Of a stretch of 64,000 bases of DNA, positions 36,748 to 47,758 are shown piece after piece (position 1 is the stretch's first letter; the number at the start of each line of letters is the position of its first letter). The notes under the pieces are model-generated. The model was not told the DNA's origin and ran no database searches. It was given only the letters and a program-made list of their open reading frames with translations. The stretch is from the NCBI RefSeq assembly GCF_002217795.2, contig NZ_AP018823.1, forward strand, positions 434,001-498,000. Direction: 5' to 3'. The translations under genes were made by a program, and so were the position numbers. The DNA comes from Aquitalea magnusonii. Lineage in GTDB: Bacteria; Pseudomonadota; Gammaproteobacteria; Burkholderiales; Chromobacteriaceae.

Positions 36748-37854
36748 ATGTCGTCGTTTTCCCCGCAAGACCATGTATTCATGCAGCAGGCACTGCGCCT
36801 GGCCGAAGCCGCCACTCGTCGGGCGGCACCCAACCCCGGTGTGGGATGTGTTCTGGTCCGGGATGGCCGGGTGATTGGAACCGGGGCTACGTTGCAGGTG
36901 GGGGGGGATCACGCTGAAATCCAGGCCATCAAGGACTGTCTGGCGCGTGGCGATTCAGCGCGGGGTGCGACTGCCTATGTCACGCTGGAGCCTTGCAGCC
37001 ATCATGGCCGTACGCCGCCGTGTGCCGAACGGCTGGTACAGGAAGGGCTGGCGCGGGTGGTGGCAGCCATGGTCGATCCTTACCATGAGGTGTCCGGCCG
37101 TGGGCTGGCCATGCTGCGTGCGGCGGGTATTGATGCCAGTGCCGGACTGCTGGAAGCCGAGGCCAGGCACGTACATCGCGGTTTTCTGTCGCGGGTGGAG
37201 CGGCAACGTCCGTGGGTGACACTCAAGGCCGCCGCCACGCTGGATGGCAAAACCGCCTTGCTCAATGGCAAGAGCCAGTGGATTACCGGCCCGGCCGCAC
37301 GTCACGATGTGCAGAAGCTGCGCGCACGCAGTTGCGCGATTCTTACCGGCAGCGGCACCGTGCTGGTGGATAACCCGCAACTGACGGTACGCGATTTCAT
37401 CCTGCCACAGCAGCCATTGCGGGTGGTGCTGGACAGCCGTCTGGTCACCCCGCCGGACCGGCGCATTTTCCACGGTGGCAATACCTTGCTGGTGACCAGC
37501 ATTGCCGACCTGACCCGCCATCAACCCTATCTGCAGCGGGGTGCCGAACTGATGGTCCTGCCGGAAGAGGCCGGCCATGCCAATCTGCCCATGCTGATGC
37601 AACGATTGGCCGAACGTGGTGTCAATGAACTCATGATTGAAGCCGGTGCCGGACTCAATGGCGCGCTGGTGCGTGCCGGACTGGTGGATGAGGCCATTCT
37701 CTACCTGGCACCATCACTGGTGGGCAGTACCGCGCAAGGATTGTTTGCCTGGCCGGCGCTGGAGGATCTGGCCGACAAACAGCAGGTGAAAATTCAGGAT
37801 GTGCGCATGGTGGGGGCGGATATCCGGATCAACATGACCTTTGCCATGCCATGA
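36748..37854 (+). CDS. ribD: Riboflavin biosynthesis deaminase/reductase RibD
   Basis: Bifunctional pyrimidine deaminase and uracil reductase of riboflavin synthesis. 368 residues (E. coli 367). The deaminase zinc site is HAE in GGDHAEIQAI and PCSHHGRTPPC; the reductase domain starts around residue 150 with RPWVTLKAAATLDGKTA. ATG 36748 follows GGAAGG; the longer frame is rejected. No FMN riboswitch was recognised in the 103 bases before it, only a short hairpin. Confidence 0.96.
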   Translation: MSSFSPQDHVFMQQALRLAEAATRRAAPNPGVGCVLVRDGRVIGTGATLQVGGDHAEIQAIKDCLARGDSARGATAYVTLEPCSHHGRTPPCAERLVQEGLARVVAAMVDPYHEVSGRGLAMLRAAGIDASAGLLEAEARHVHRGFLSRVERQRPWVTLKAAATLDGKTALLNGKSQWITGPAARHDVQKLRARSCAILTGSGTVLVDNPQLTVRDFILPQQPLRVVLDSRLVTPPDRRIFHGGNTLLVTSIADLTRHQPYLQRGAELMVLPEEAGHANLPMLMQRLAERGVNELMIEAGAGLNGALVRAGLVDEAILYLAPSLVGSTAQGLFAWPALEDLADKQQVKIQDVRMVGADIRINMTFAMP

Positions 37855-37998
37855 ACCGGCAGCGGCTGTCAGGCAGGAAGCGGCAATTCGTCTGGCCGAA
37901 CTACGCTTCATGTTCCACAATGAAACAGGTTTCTGCGGTGGCTAGTCAGCATGCCGCAGGAGCGCAGCGGCCATGGCCGACATCGCGAGTAATAGCCA

Positions 37999-38730
37999 AT
38001 GACTGAGTCGGTATCATCTCTTCCCGGCATGGACATGCCTGCTTTGCAACAGGCACTGGATGCATATTTGCGTCTTATCTTGCGCCAGGGTGCGCTTGAG
38101 CAGGTGCTGGATGAGCGGCGTCAACTGCTGGATCGCCTGCTGCCCCTGCTGGAGGGCGTGTCGCGTGATGCCCAGTCTTTTCGGCGAGTGGTGGAGCGCT
38201 TTGTCAATGCGTGTGAGGTGGTGGATCGCGTCACGGCACTGACGTGTGCTCGCGAGTTCTATTATTTCTGGCTGGGCGATGTCAAAAAACTGGTGGAAAT
38301 CACCTCCCGCTCCGGTTTCACCACGCGCAATGTGCGGCTGGAGATGGCCGATTCGCTGGCATCCCTGCTTGAACGCATGCAACAGCAAGGTTTCGATGCC
38401 TTCCCGCCCTCACTGGAAATCTATCTGGGCAAGCTGTTTGAGGATGGCATGCCGGAAGCCGACATCCAGGAGCGGGAATACCTGCTCAAGGGCATGTTGT
38501 TCCTGTTGTCCGGCCAACCCTACCGGCCGGACAGCTTCCGCATGGTGGTGGATGCCATGCTGCTGCACCTGAATGATGCGCAGAACCAGAAAGCCTTCGT
38601 CCAACTGGCGCGGGAGTATTTCTACTACTGGCTGTCTTTTCCCCCGGCACACGAACGTATCCATCTGGCGGAAGAAGCTGCCCAGCCCATCAGCCTGCTG
38701 CAGCCGGGCAGTACCACCCGCCAGCATTGA
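37999..38730 (+). CDS. Unknown protein with an internal tandem repeat, 243 aa
   Basis: I do not recognise a family. The sequence is mostly helical and contains two related units of about 72 residues, roughly 21-93 and 140-213. Shared landmarks are YL at 23 and 142, RxxLL at 40-44 and 159-163, LLxG at 50-53 and 169-172, SFRxVV at 60-65 and 179-184, and the striking CAREFYYFWL (83-92) and LAREYFYYWL (203-212). A helical protein-protein interaction or scaffolding role is a guess. No signal peptide or membrane helix. No strong ribosome site is seen before ATG 37999. Not linked functionally to ribD upstream. Confidence 0.75.
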   Translation: MTESVSSLPGMDMPALQQALDAYLRLILRQGALEQVLDERRQLLDRLLPLLEGVSRDAQSFRRVVERFVNACEVVDRVTALTCAREFYYFWLGDVKKLVEITSRSGFTTRNVRLEMADSLASLLERMQQQGFDAFPPSLEIYLGKLFEDGMPEADIQEREYLLKGMLFLLSGQPYRPDSFRMVVDAMLLHLNDAQNQKAFVQLAREYFYYWLSFPPAHERIHLAEEAAQPISLLQPGSTTRQH

Positions 38731-38808
38731 GTCAGCAGCGGTAATTGCCAGCCAGCGCTGCTGCAAGCCCTGCATCTCTTAATTCTTACTTGTTCTTCAG
38801 GAGTCCGC

Positions 38809-40299
38809 ATGTCGCAATCTCCGGCATATGCCTCGCTGCTTGCCCGTTTTACCCGCCTGCACCGCTTTGCCCACCTTGCCGCAATTGCCGGCTGGGATCA
38901 GGCCACCATGATGCCGCCCAAAGGCAATGAAGCACGGGCGGCTGCGCAGGCCGAGCTGGAAGTGCTGATGCATGCCACCCTGACTGACCCCGCCCTGGCG
39001 CAAGAGCTGCAACAGGCCGAGCAGGAAGCCCACAGTGAAGCAGAACGCGCCAGTTTGCGTGAAATGCGGCGCGAGTGGCAGCAGGCCAATCTGTTGCCGG
39101 CCGAACTGGTGGAAGCCCAGGCACTGGCTGGTGCGCGTTGTGAACATGCCTGGCGTGAACAGCGTGCCAACAATGACTGGACCGGCTTTTTGCAGAACTT
39201 CCGCGAAGTGGTGAAGCTGTCGCGTCAGGAAGCGCAATTGCTGGCTTCCGCCCAGGGCTGCACGCCTTACGATGCCCTGATGAACAAATACGAGCCGGGG
39301 ATGAAGAGCGCTGATATCGATCGCATCTTCGGTACAGTCAAAGTGTGGCTGCCGGGCCTGATTTCCCGCGTCATGGCCAAGCAGGCAGAGGAGAAACTGC
39401 TGCTGCCGCAAGGCAGCTTCCCGGTGGAGCAGCAGCGCCAACTGGGCCTGGCGGTGATGGGGCTGCTGGGCTTCGACTTTGATGCAGGCCGGCTGGATGT
39501 CAGCGTACATCCCTTCTGCGGAGGTGTGCCGGAAGACGTGCGCATCACCACCCGTTACCGCGAAGATGACTTCATGCAAAGCCTGATGGGCATCATCCAC
39601 GAAACCGGGCATGCCCGTTACGAGCAGGGACTGCCGCGCGACTTGCTGCATCTGCCGGTAGGGCGTGCGCGTTCCATGGGCATTCATGAAAGCCAGAGCC
39701 TCTCCTTCGAGATGCAGCTTGGGCGCAATCCGGCCTTCCTGTCGCTGATTTCCCCCTTAATCTGCCAGTATCTGTGCGATCAGCCAGCCTTTGCACCGGA
39801 AAACCTGGCCTTGCTCTACAGCCGGGTCCATCCGGGTTACATCCGGGTGGATGCCGATGAGCTGTGCTATCCGGCCCATGTCATCTTGCGCTATGAAATC
39901 GAAAAGGCGCTGATTGAAGGCGAGATCGAAGCCGAGGACATCCCGGCACTGTGGGATGAGAAAATGCAAAGCTATCTGGGGGTGGATACCCGTGGCAATT
40001 ATCGCCAGGGTTGCCTGCAGGACATTCACTGGACCGATGGCAGTTTTGGTTATTTCCCCAGCTATACCCTGGGGGCGATGTATGCGGCGCAGTACTTTGC
40101 CGTCATGCGCCGTAGTATGACGGATCTGGATCAGCGTATTGCCGCAGGTGATCTGTCAGTGGTGTTTGACTGGCTGGAGCAGAACATCTGGAGTCAGGCC
40201 AGCCGCTATCCGACCGATGAGCTGGTCAGCCGTGCGTGCGGGGAGGCCTTGAACCCGGACTATTTCCGCGCACACCTTGAGGCGCGCTATTTAGGCTGA
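38809..40299 (+). CDS. Carboxypeptidase, M32 family (Taq/thermostable type)
   Basis: Zinc metallocarboxypeptidase of 496 residues, the family length. The HEXXH motif is HETGH at 264-268; the third ligand region HESQSLSFEMQLGRN and the family segments YPAHVILRYEIEKALI and GYFPSYTLGAMYAAQ are all present. AGGAG lies 8 bases before ATG 38809. Cytoplasmic, removes C-terminal residues from peptides. Ends at a terminator shared with the convergent HDOD gene. Confidence 0.95.
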   Translation: MSQSPAYASLLARFTRLHRFAHLAAIAGWDQATMMPPKGNEARAAAQAELEVLMHATLTDPALAQELQQAEQEAHSEAERASLREMRREWQQANLLPAELVEAQALAGARCEHAWREQRANNDWTGFLQNFREVVKLSRQEAQLLASAQGCTPYDALMNKYEPGMKSADIDRIFGTVKVWLPGLISRVMAKQAEEKLLLPQGSFPVEQQRQLGLAVMGLLGFDFDAGRLDVSVHPFCGGVPEDVRITTRYREDDFMQSLMGIIHETGHARYEQGLPRDLLHLPVGRARSMGIHESQSLSFEMQLGRNPAFLSLISPLICQYLCDQPAFAPENLALLYSRVHPGYIRVDADELCYPAHVILRYEIEKALIEGEIEAEDIPALWDEKMQSYLGVDTRGNYRQGCLQDIHWTDGSFGYFPSYTLGAMYAAQYFAVMRRSMTDLDQRIAAGDLSVVFDWLEQNIWSQASRYPTDELVSRACGEALNPDYFRAHLEARYLG

Positions 40300-40317
40300 T
40301 GTGGTGTATTTGCCAAG

Positions 40318-40348
40318 AAAAAACCGCGTGTTTGACACGCGGTTTTTT
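40318..40348. terminator. Bidirectional terminator between the carboxypeptidase and HDOD genes
   Basis: 14-bp arm AAAAAACCGCGTGT / ACACGCGGTTTTTT with a 3-base loop; suitable for both convergent transcripts. Confidence 0.93.
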
Positions 40349-40365
40349 GCTGGAGCCTGTGCGGC

Positions 40366-41223
40366 TTATGCCGTGACGGCCAGCTCCTGATGCATGGCAT
40401 CCTCCCAGTCCTCAAACTCCACATCCGACATGCCCAGGTAGTTGAGTACCTCATCCTTGCGGGCTTCCCAGCCAGTATCTTCCTTGCCGGGGGTGAGGGT
40501 GCGCCATACATGGCGTGCTGCACGGGTGACAGCCACCATCATGCGGCCATCATGGTCTAGCGGTGCATCCGGGCCGGTATCCATCACCGTATTGTCATTC
40601 TGCATCAGAATGGCTTTGGCAAAATTTTCCGGCATGTTCCAGCTACGCGCCACCAGATAGCCCACCACATCATGGCGGGTACCGTGCAGTTCCTGCTCCA
40701 CCAGGCCAATCCGGTCGTCACTGGCCATTTCCACCAGGCGCAGGGTACGGTTGTAGCTGGGAAAGCGCATCAGCATGATGGCCATGCCACAGTTATGGAA
40801 CAGGGCAAAGCTGCGGCAGTCGTCGGTAACGTGGACAATGTGGTCACAAAGCGCCGAGCTGATCATGGCGATTTGCAGGGTGCTATCCCAGAACTGTTCC
40901 AGTGCCGGCGGCGTTTCTGCTGTCAGCCGCGTGCGCAGTACCAGACCGCTCACCAGGCTGATGACGTTCTTGATGCCCAGCAGGCTGATGGCCTGATGCA
41001 CCGAAGTGATGTGCCGGCCGCGACCCAGAATGGGCGTATTGGCAGCCTTGAGCATGGCCACGCACAGTGCCGGATCCTCATTGATGATGTCATCCAGTTT
41101 CTGTAGGGTGATGTCCGGGTCCTGGCGTAAGCTCATCAGCTTGTCCAGCACATCAGGGCGGGGGGGGATAACCAGGTTTTTCAGGAGCTCGTCGCGCTCA
41201 TCGGTGCTGATCAGTGGCGTCAT
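40366..41223 (-). CDS. HDOD domain signalling protein
   Basis: 285 residues dominated by an HDOD domain, a catalytically diverged HD fold found in bacterial signalling. Typical stretches are IPPRPDVLDKLMSLRQDPDI, INEDPALCVAMLKAANTP, SVHQAISLLGIKNV and the helical LFHNCGMAIMLMRFP. There is no attached EAL, GGDEF or receiver domain. Start: ATG 41223; a TTG three codons earlier (41232) is possible, and neither has a strong ribosome site. Partners cannot be named from the context. Confidence 0.87.
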   Translation of the reverse strand: MTPLISTDERDELLKNLVIPPRPDVLDKLMSLRQDPDITLQKLDDIINEDPALCVAMLKAANTPILGRGRHITSVHQAISLLGIKNVISLVSGLVLRTRLTAETPPALEQFWDSTLQIAMISSALCDHIVHVTDDCRSFALFHNCGMAIMLMRFPSYNRTLRLVEMASDDRIGLVEQELHGTRHDVVGYLVARSWNMPENFAKAILMQNDNTVMDTGPDAPLDHDGRMMVAVTRAARHVWRTLTPGKEDTGWEARKDEVLNYLGMSDVEFEDWEDAMHQELAVTA

Positions 41224-41363
41224 GCTGGGCAATTCAGGTGATGGACTGGCTTCATTTTATCAGCCTTCTTCCCCGCTGTAGGGGCATCTTGCACGCTTGC
41301 TTGCTAATTTTGATACCGGTCAATCCTCGTATTTTCCAGTCTGCAAACAGTGCTGGATACAGC

Positions 41364-42236
41364 TTAAATCAGGAAGGGATGAATGGCGGCTGCCAGCCGG
41401 GCTGCTTGTTCCCACTGAATCATATGACCAGCATCGGCAATGACATTTTCCTGCAGTCTGGCAAAGCAGGCACGCCGCTCTGGCAGGGTATCCATCACAC
41501 CTTTGGCCATCGGGTGGTCCCACATATCACCACCCATTACCCACTGCACCGGTGCGCTAATGCGCTGCCAACAGCTTTTGGCTTCTTCCAAACGGTATAA
41601 CACCGGGTTAACCATTTTATGGCGCGGGTCTGCCCGGTAAACCAGTTCACCCTGTTCATTGCACCGGGTCAATGAGGCTGCCAGCCACCGGGCGCGCTGC
41701 TGTTCCAGCCGGGGGTTGCGCTCGATCAGTTTGGCCGCAACATTTTCCAGACTGCCCAAGGGGTTGAAGCTGCGGGGTTCCCTGCGCTCCCGCAGCCAGC
41801 GGGCATAGCGTCCCGGCGCTTCGGTAGGGCGCGTGGCATTCAGGCCAAAACCTTCCACCAGCGACAGCCGCGCTATCCGCTCCGGGCGCACACCGGCATA
41901 GATGCCGGCAATCATCGCCCCCATGCTGTGTCCCAGCAGGCGCACGGGCTGGTCTGGCGAGAGATGGTCCAGCAAAGCATCCAGATCAGCCAGATAGTCC
42001 GGGAAGTAATAACTGCCCGTGTTCCAGGCGCTATCGCCAAAGCCGCGCCAGTCGGGTGCCACCACATGCCAGTTGCCGGGCAGGGCATCGACCAGAAACT
42101 GGAAAGTGGCCGCGCTATCCATCCAGCCATGCAGCATGATCAGCAAGGGGGCCTCAGGCTCACCCCAGTGGCGCAGATGGTAGTGGTGCTGGTTGAGGGT
42201 AATGAATTCGCTACGGCTGGGCTGAACAGGAAGCAT
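41364..42236 (-). CDS. Alpha/beta-fold hydrolase
   Basis: 290 residues with the complete alpha/beta hydrolase plan: oxyanion-hole HGWMDSAATF near residue 35, nucleophile Ser in GHSMGAM near 103, acid in the GGDMWDHPMAKG region and catalytic His in DAGHMIQWEQ near the end. The substrate is unknown; many similar proteins are esterases or haloalkane dehalogenase-like. Stands alone, divergent from the AraC-type regulator with a 200-base gap. Confidence 0.88.
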   Translation of the reverse strand: MLPVQPSRSEFITLNQHHYHLRHWGEPEAPLLIMLHGWMDSAATFQFLVDALPGNWHVVAPDWRGFGDSAWNTGSYYFPDYLADLDALLDHLSPDQPVRLLGHSMGAMIAGIYAGVRPERIARLSLVEGFGLNATRPTEAPGRYARWLRERREPRSFNPLGSLENVAAKLIERNPRLEQQRARWLAASLTRCNEQGELVYRADPRHKMVNPVLYRLEEAKSCWQRISAPVQWVMGGDMWDHPMAKGVMDTLPERRACFARLQENVIADAGHMIQWEQAARLAAAIHPFLI

Positions 42237-42437
42237 GGTTGGCTAGTCGACAGGGATGGGGAGGGGATTAGTGTACGGAAAAATCAGCTTGCCCTCACCA
42301 TCAACTGCCTGCCAAGCACACGGCTGCCAGCATGCCGGGCAAGAGCGGAAGGGTGCATGCGGGGAAAGGCGCTGCGCCTTGACCGGGCAGGCTAGAATCG
42401 CAAAATCGATCAACGCCTCTCACCTAGACTGTCCGTC

Positions 42438-43310
42438 ATGAGCAAACCCTATCGCCAGCACGGCCCCGGTACCTTGTATTCGCAGCGCCTGATGCGCGCA
42501 CTGGATTACCTGTGGCGGCATCTGGATCAATCCGTCTCGCTGGAGCGGCTGGCCGAGGAAGCCTGCTTCTCTCCCTATCACTTTCATCGCTTGTTTCATG
42601 CGCTGATGGGCGAGACGCTGAGCCAAACTCGCCAGCGCATGCTGTTGCACCGGGCGGCTGGTGAGTTGGCGGCAGGCCGGCGTGCGCTTCCCGTGATTGC
42701 CAGCCGCGCCGGTTTCGGCAGCAGTGCTGCTTTCGTGCGCGCTTTTGGCAAGCACTACGGCGAGACGCCTGGACGCTATCGTCAGCGACGTTTGCTCATG
42801 TCCACCACTTTACAGGAGCGTGTCATGCACAGCGTCAGCATCATCGTGTTACCCGCCATGCCGGTATTGCAGCGGCATCATCGTGGGCCGTATATGGGGA
42901 TAGGTCAGGCTTTTGATGCCCTGCATGCCTTGGTGGGGCCGATGCCGACAGGTGGTGAGCCCTTGCAGGTATTCGGCCAGTATCTGGATGATCCGGATGA
43001 GGTGACAGCGGCTGATTTACGTTCTATCGCCAGTGTCAGCCGGCCAGCCGGATTCAGTTTGAGTGATGATCTGCTGACTGCTCAAGGCTTTGTCCATGGC
43101 GAGATCCCGGCGGGACGTTATGCCTGCCTTGAGCATCTGGGGCCGTATGCCGAGCTGAAAACCGCGTGGGATCAGTTATACCGCCATTGGTTGCCGCACA
43201 GCGCTGAGGAGCCCGCCAACCTGCCTTGCCTCGAGCAGTATCTGAATGCGCCTTACAATACGCCGCCCACCCAACTGCGCAGCCGTTTGCTGCTGGCCTT
43301 GCAAGATTAA
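42438..43310 (+). CDS. AraC-family regulator with C-terminal GyrI-like domain
   Basis: 290 residues: N-terminal double helix-turn-helix AraC domain (about 10-117, with LERLAEEACFSPYHFHRLFH and the second helix region IASRAGFGSSAAFVRAFGKHYG), then a GyrI-like effector-binding domain (about 130-290). Proteins of this layout (Rob/SoxS-related, TetR-independent) sense hydrophobic small molecules. Divergent from the hydrolase gene and followed after 13 bases by a stand-alone GyrI-domain gene related to its own C-terminal half. Confidence 0.92.
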   Translation: MSKPYRQHGPGTLYSQRLMRALDYLWRHLDQSVSLERLAEEACFSPYHFHRLFHALMGETLSQTRQRMLLHRAAGELAAGRRALPVIASRAGFGSSAAFVRAFGKHYGETPGRYRQRRLLMSTTLQERVMHSVSIIVLPAMPVLQRHHRGPYMGIGQAFDALHALVGPMPTGGEPLQVFGQYLDDPDEVTAADLRSIASVSRPAGFSLSDDLLTAQGFVHGEIPAGRYACLEHLGPYAELKTAWDQLYRHWLPHSAEEPANLPCLEQYLNAPYNTPPTQLRSRLLLALQD

Positions 43311-43323
43311 ACCGGAGCCCATC

Positions 43324-43809
43324 ATGTATCAGGTAGAAATCATCCATTACCAACAGCCGCTGCCGGTGCTGATGAAGCCGCAGCAGGGGCCTTATTCCGG
43401 CATTGCTGCTGCTTTTGCCGCCTTGCGCGCGCTGTTGCAGCAGCATGCGGCTGCTCCACAAACCGTGCGCGCATTCGGGCAGTACCTGGATGACCCCGCC
43501 ACGGTTGCGCCGCAGGCATTGCGGGCAGCGGCCTGCCTGACGCCGCCGCCAGCTTTGTCACTCACCGCTGCCGAAGTGGAAGAACTGGGCTTTGTCTATG
43601 GCGAGCTGGCGGCCGGGCGCTATGCCAGCATTGTGCATGCGGGGCCGTATCAGGGTCTGGCAGCGGCATGGAACTGGTTGCTGCAAGAGTGGCTGCCGGG
43701 TAGTGGCGAGCAATTTGGCCAACGCCCCTTGCTGGATGAAGCCTTGATCGGTCCGCATGATGTGGCACCGGAGGCATGGCGTACCCGCTTGCTGCTGCCC
43801 TTGGCCTGA
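43324..43809 (+). CDS. Stand-alone GyrI-like effector-binding domain protein
   Basis: 161 residues from ATG 43324 with GGAG upstream; the longer frame overlaps the AraC gene and is rejected. The whole protein is a GyrI-like (SOUL-fold) domain and is clearly related to the C-terminal half of the neighbouring AraC regulator: both share GPYxGI, FGQYLDDP, GFVxGExxAGRYA and the terminal RLLL. It may buffer or hydrolyse the same ligand. Same operon as the regulator; ends at a terminator. Confidence 0.87.
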   Translation: MYQVEIIHYQQPLPVLMKPQQGPYSGIAAAFAALRALLQQHAAAPQTVRAFGQYLDDPATVAPQALRAAACLTPPPALSLTAAEVEELGFVYGELAAGRYASIVHAGPYQGLAAAWNWLLQEWLPGSGEQFGQRPLLDEALIGPHDVAPEAWRTRLLLPLA

Positions 43810-43820
43810 GTAACAGCCAC

Positions 43821-43880
43821 AAAAAAGCCCGCATCGTAAAATACGGGCTTTTGTTCGTCAGCCGGTCGGGGACCGGCTGT
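43821..43880. terminator. Terminator region between the GyrI gene and guaB
   Basis: Two hairpins: AAAAGCCCG / CGGGCTTTT (43823-43852), with T run in both directions, and CAGCCGGTC / GACCGGCTG (43859-43880). Together they separate convergent transcripts. Confidence 0.85.
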
Positions 43881-43889
43881 GACCGAGGA

Positions 43890-45392
<1,503 letters not shown>

Positions 45393-45487
45393 CTATTGAT
45401 GTGTTGCAAAAAATGCTGATGCTTGCTTTTGCGATCAGCCTGCCTACACCGTACAATCAGCATGTTTCAGCTTAGGACACCAAACGA

Positions 45488-45922
45488 ATGAAATCCCTTG
45501 CGATTCTGAGTGTGCTTGTTGCATGTGCGCTGTCCGCCCCGGTGATGGCTGAGGTGTACCAGTATGTCGATGCCAACGGCAAAACCGTGTTTTCCGACCA
45601 GCCGCCGCCGGGAGCCAAGGCAAAACCGTTGAATGTGCGTGCCTATGCCCCAGCATCGGCACCGGCCAAGGCCGTCAAGGGCAGCCCCTTGAGCGACATC
45701 GACAAGAAAAACGCCGAGATTTCCGCAGAAAACGCCAAGGTAAAAGAGCAGAACAAGAAAGTGGCGCAGGAAAACTGCAAGCGCGCGCGCGACAATCTGA
45801 CGTCGCTACAGCAAAATGGCCGGATTCGCATGCCGGGCAGCACGGCTCTTGCCACCGACAGCCAGCGCACTGCCTTGTTGCAACAAGCCCAGCAGGATGT
45901 ACAAAGCTGGTGTAACCAGTGA
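45488..45922 (+). CDS. DUF4124 domain protein, exported
   Basis: 144 residues with a signal peptide (about 1-21, APVMA) and an N-terminal DUF4124 motif [21 protein letters not shown]. The middle has a charged helical stretch of N/K/E repeats ([18 protein letters not shown]) predicted as coiled coil. Function unknown; such proteins are common small periplasmic proteins in betaproteobacteria. uvrC starts 4 bases after its stop, so they are cotranscribed. Confidence 0.85.
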   Translation: MKSLAILSVLVACALSAPVMAEVYQYVDANGKTVFSDQPPPGAKAKPLNVRAYAPASAPAKAVKGSPLSDIDKKNAEISAENAKVKEQNKKVAQENCKRARDNLTSLQQNGRIRMPGSTALATDSQRTALLQQAQQDVQSWCNQ

Positions 45923-45926
45923 CCAC

Positions 45927-47732
45927 ATGAACCAGAACAGTTTCGATTACCAATCGGTACTGGCCAGCCTTCCCAATTTGCCCGGCGTTTATCGCATGTT
46001 CGATACGTCGGGCAATGTGCTTTATGTGGGCAAGGCCATAGACCTGAAAAAGCGAGTCAGCTCTTATTTCCAGAAGACCGACCATTCGCCCCGTATCCAG
46101 CTCATGGTGCGGCAGATCGCCAGTATCGAAACCACCGTCACCCGCTCGGAAGCCGAAGCGCTGATCCTGGAAAACAACCTGATCAAGGCGCTGGCACCCA
46201 AGTACAACATCCTGTTCCGGGATGACAAGTCCTACCCGTATCTGATGCTCACCGGGCATGCCTTCCCGCAACTGGCGTATTACCGGGGAGAACCCAAGAA
46301 GCCACATCAGTTTTTTGGCCCGTATCCCAACAGCTACGCCGTACGCGAAAGCATTCAGATCCTGCAAAAGGTCTTTCGCCTGCGTACCTGTGAAGATGCT
46401 GTGTTTACCAACCGCTCGCGCCCCTGTCTGCTGTATCAGATCAAACGCTGCTCCGCACCCTGTGTCGAGCATATCTCGGCAGAGGAATACCGCAGTGATG
46501 TGCAAAGCGCCGTGGCCTTTTTGCAAGGTCGCCAAAACGAACTCATCGACAGCTTGACTCAGCGCATGGAGCAAGCAGCGCTGGCACTGGAGTTCGAGCA
46601 GGCAGCTGAACTGCGCGACCAGGTCCAGGCTTTGAGCCGGGTACAGGAAAAGCAGTTTGTTTCCAGTAATGCCAGCCAGCAGGATTGTGATGTGGTGGCT
46701 GCGGTTGCCGACGGTGGGCTGGTGTGTCTCAATCTGGTGATGATACGTGGCGGTCGCCATCTGGGAGACAAGAGCTTCTTTCCCCAGGGCACTGTCGACG
46801 ACGATGCAGGTGCAGCGCTGGATGCCTTTCTCGCCCAGCACTATCTGGGGGCGGTGATGCCACCGGTCATCATTGTCAACCGAGACATCCCCGCCGCCTT
46901 GCGCGATTTGCTGGAACAGCAATCCGAGCGCCATGTGCATCTGGTCAGCAATCCCATCAGCGAGCGCCGTATCTGGCTGGAAATGGCCGAGAAAAATGCC
47001 ATGCTGGCCATTCAGCAACGCCTGAGCAGCAAGGCCACCCAGCAGCATCGTCTAGCACAATTGAACGAGGCGCTGGGGCTGGAGGGGGTTGAACGGCTGG
47101 AGTGCTTCGATATCAGTCATACCATGGGTGAAGCCACGGTGGCTTCCTGCGTGGTGTACGACAAGGAAGCCATGCAGCCCGGACAATACCGCCGTTTTAA
47201 TATTGAAACGGCCAAAGCCGGCGATGACTATGCCGCCATGCGCGAGGTACTGACCAGGCGCTACAGCAAATTGGCGCAAGGAGAGGGGCTGCTGCCGGAC
47301 GCCGTCTTGATCGATGGTGGCAAGGGGCAGGTAGGGATTGCCATGGAAGTATTTGCAGAACTTGGACTCACCTTACCCATCATCGGTGTGGCCAAGGGGG
47401 AGGAGCGCAAGCCCGGTCTGGAAACGCTCATCCTCCCTTACCAGCAAAAGACGCTACAATTGCGCAGTGATCACCCGGCATTGCATCTGATCCAGACCAT
47501 CCGAGACGAAGCGCACCGCTTTGCCATTACCGGACACCGCGCACGACGCGCCAAGGCGCGTACAGCATCCACCCTGGAAGATATTCCGGGTGTTGGTGCC
47601 AAACGACGTCAGCAATTATTACTGCGCTTTGGTGGCTTGCGTGGCGTTGTGGCTGCCGCAGTGGATGAACTGGCACAGGTGGATGGCATCAGTCGCACGC
47701 TGGCCGAGAAGATCTACCAGGCCTTGCATTAA
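45927..47732 (+). CDS. uvrC: Excinuclease ABC subunit C
   Basis: Makes both incisions in nucleotide excision repair. 601 residues (E. coli 610). N-terminal GIY-YIG nuclease ([20 protein letters not shown], 3' incision), UVR motif around residues 205-240 ([17 protein letters not shown]), C-terminal RNase H-like domain with [17 protein letters not shown] (5' incision), and a double helix-hairpin-helix at the end ([25 protein letters not shown]). ATG 45927 starts right after the DUF4124 gene. pgsA follows 26 bases on, the usual uvrC-pgsA pairing. Confidence 0.97.
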   Translation: MNQNSFDYQSVLASLPNLPGVYRMFDTSGNVLYVGKAIDLKKRVSSYFQKTDHSPRIQLMVRQIASIETTVTRSEAEALILENNLIKALAPKYNILFRDDKSYPYLMLTGHAFPQLAYYRGEPKKPHQFFGPYPNSYAVRESIQILQKVFRLRTCEDAVFTNRSRPCLLYQIKRCSAPCVEHISAEEYRSDVQSAVAFLQGRQNELIDSLTQRMEQAALALEFEQAAELRDQVQALSRVQEKQFVSSNASQQDCDVVAAVADGGLVCLNLVMIRGGRHLGDKSFFPQGTVDDDAGAALDAFLAQHYLGAVMPPVIIVNRDIPAALRDLLEQQSERHVHLVSNPISERRIWLEMAEKNAMLAIQQRLSSKATQQHRLAQLNEALGLEGVERLECFDISHTMGEATVASCVVYDKEAMQPGQYRRFNIETAKAGDDYAAMREVLTRRYSKLAQGEGLLPDAVLIDGGKGQVGIAMEVFAELGLTLPIIGVAKGEERKPGLETLILPYQQKTLQLRSDHPALHLIQTIRDEAHRFAITGHRARRAKARTASTLEDIPGVGAKRRQQLLLRFGGLRGVVAAAVDELAQVDGISRTLAEKIYQALH

Positions 47733-47758
47733 ACGAAAACCATAAGCAGATTAACCAC

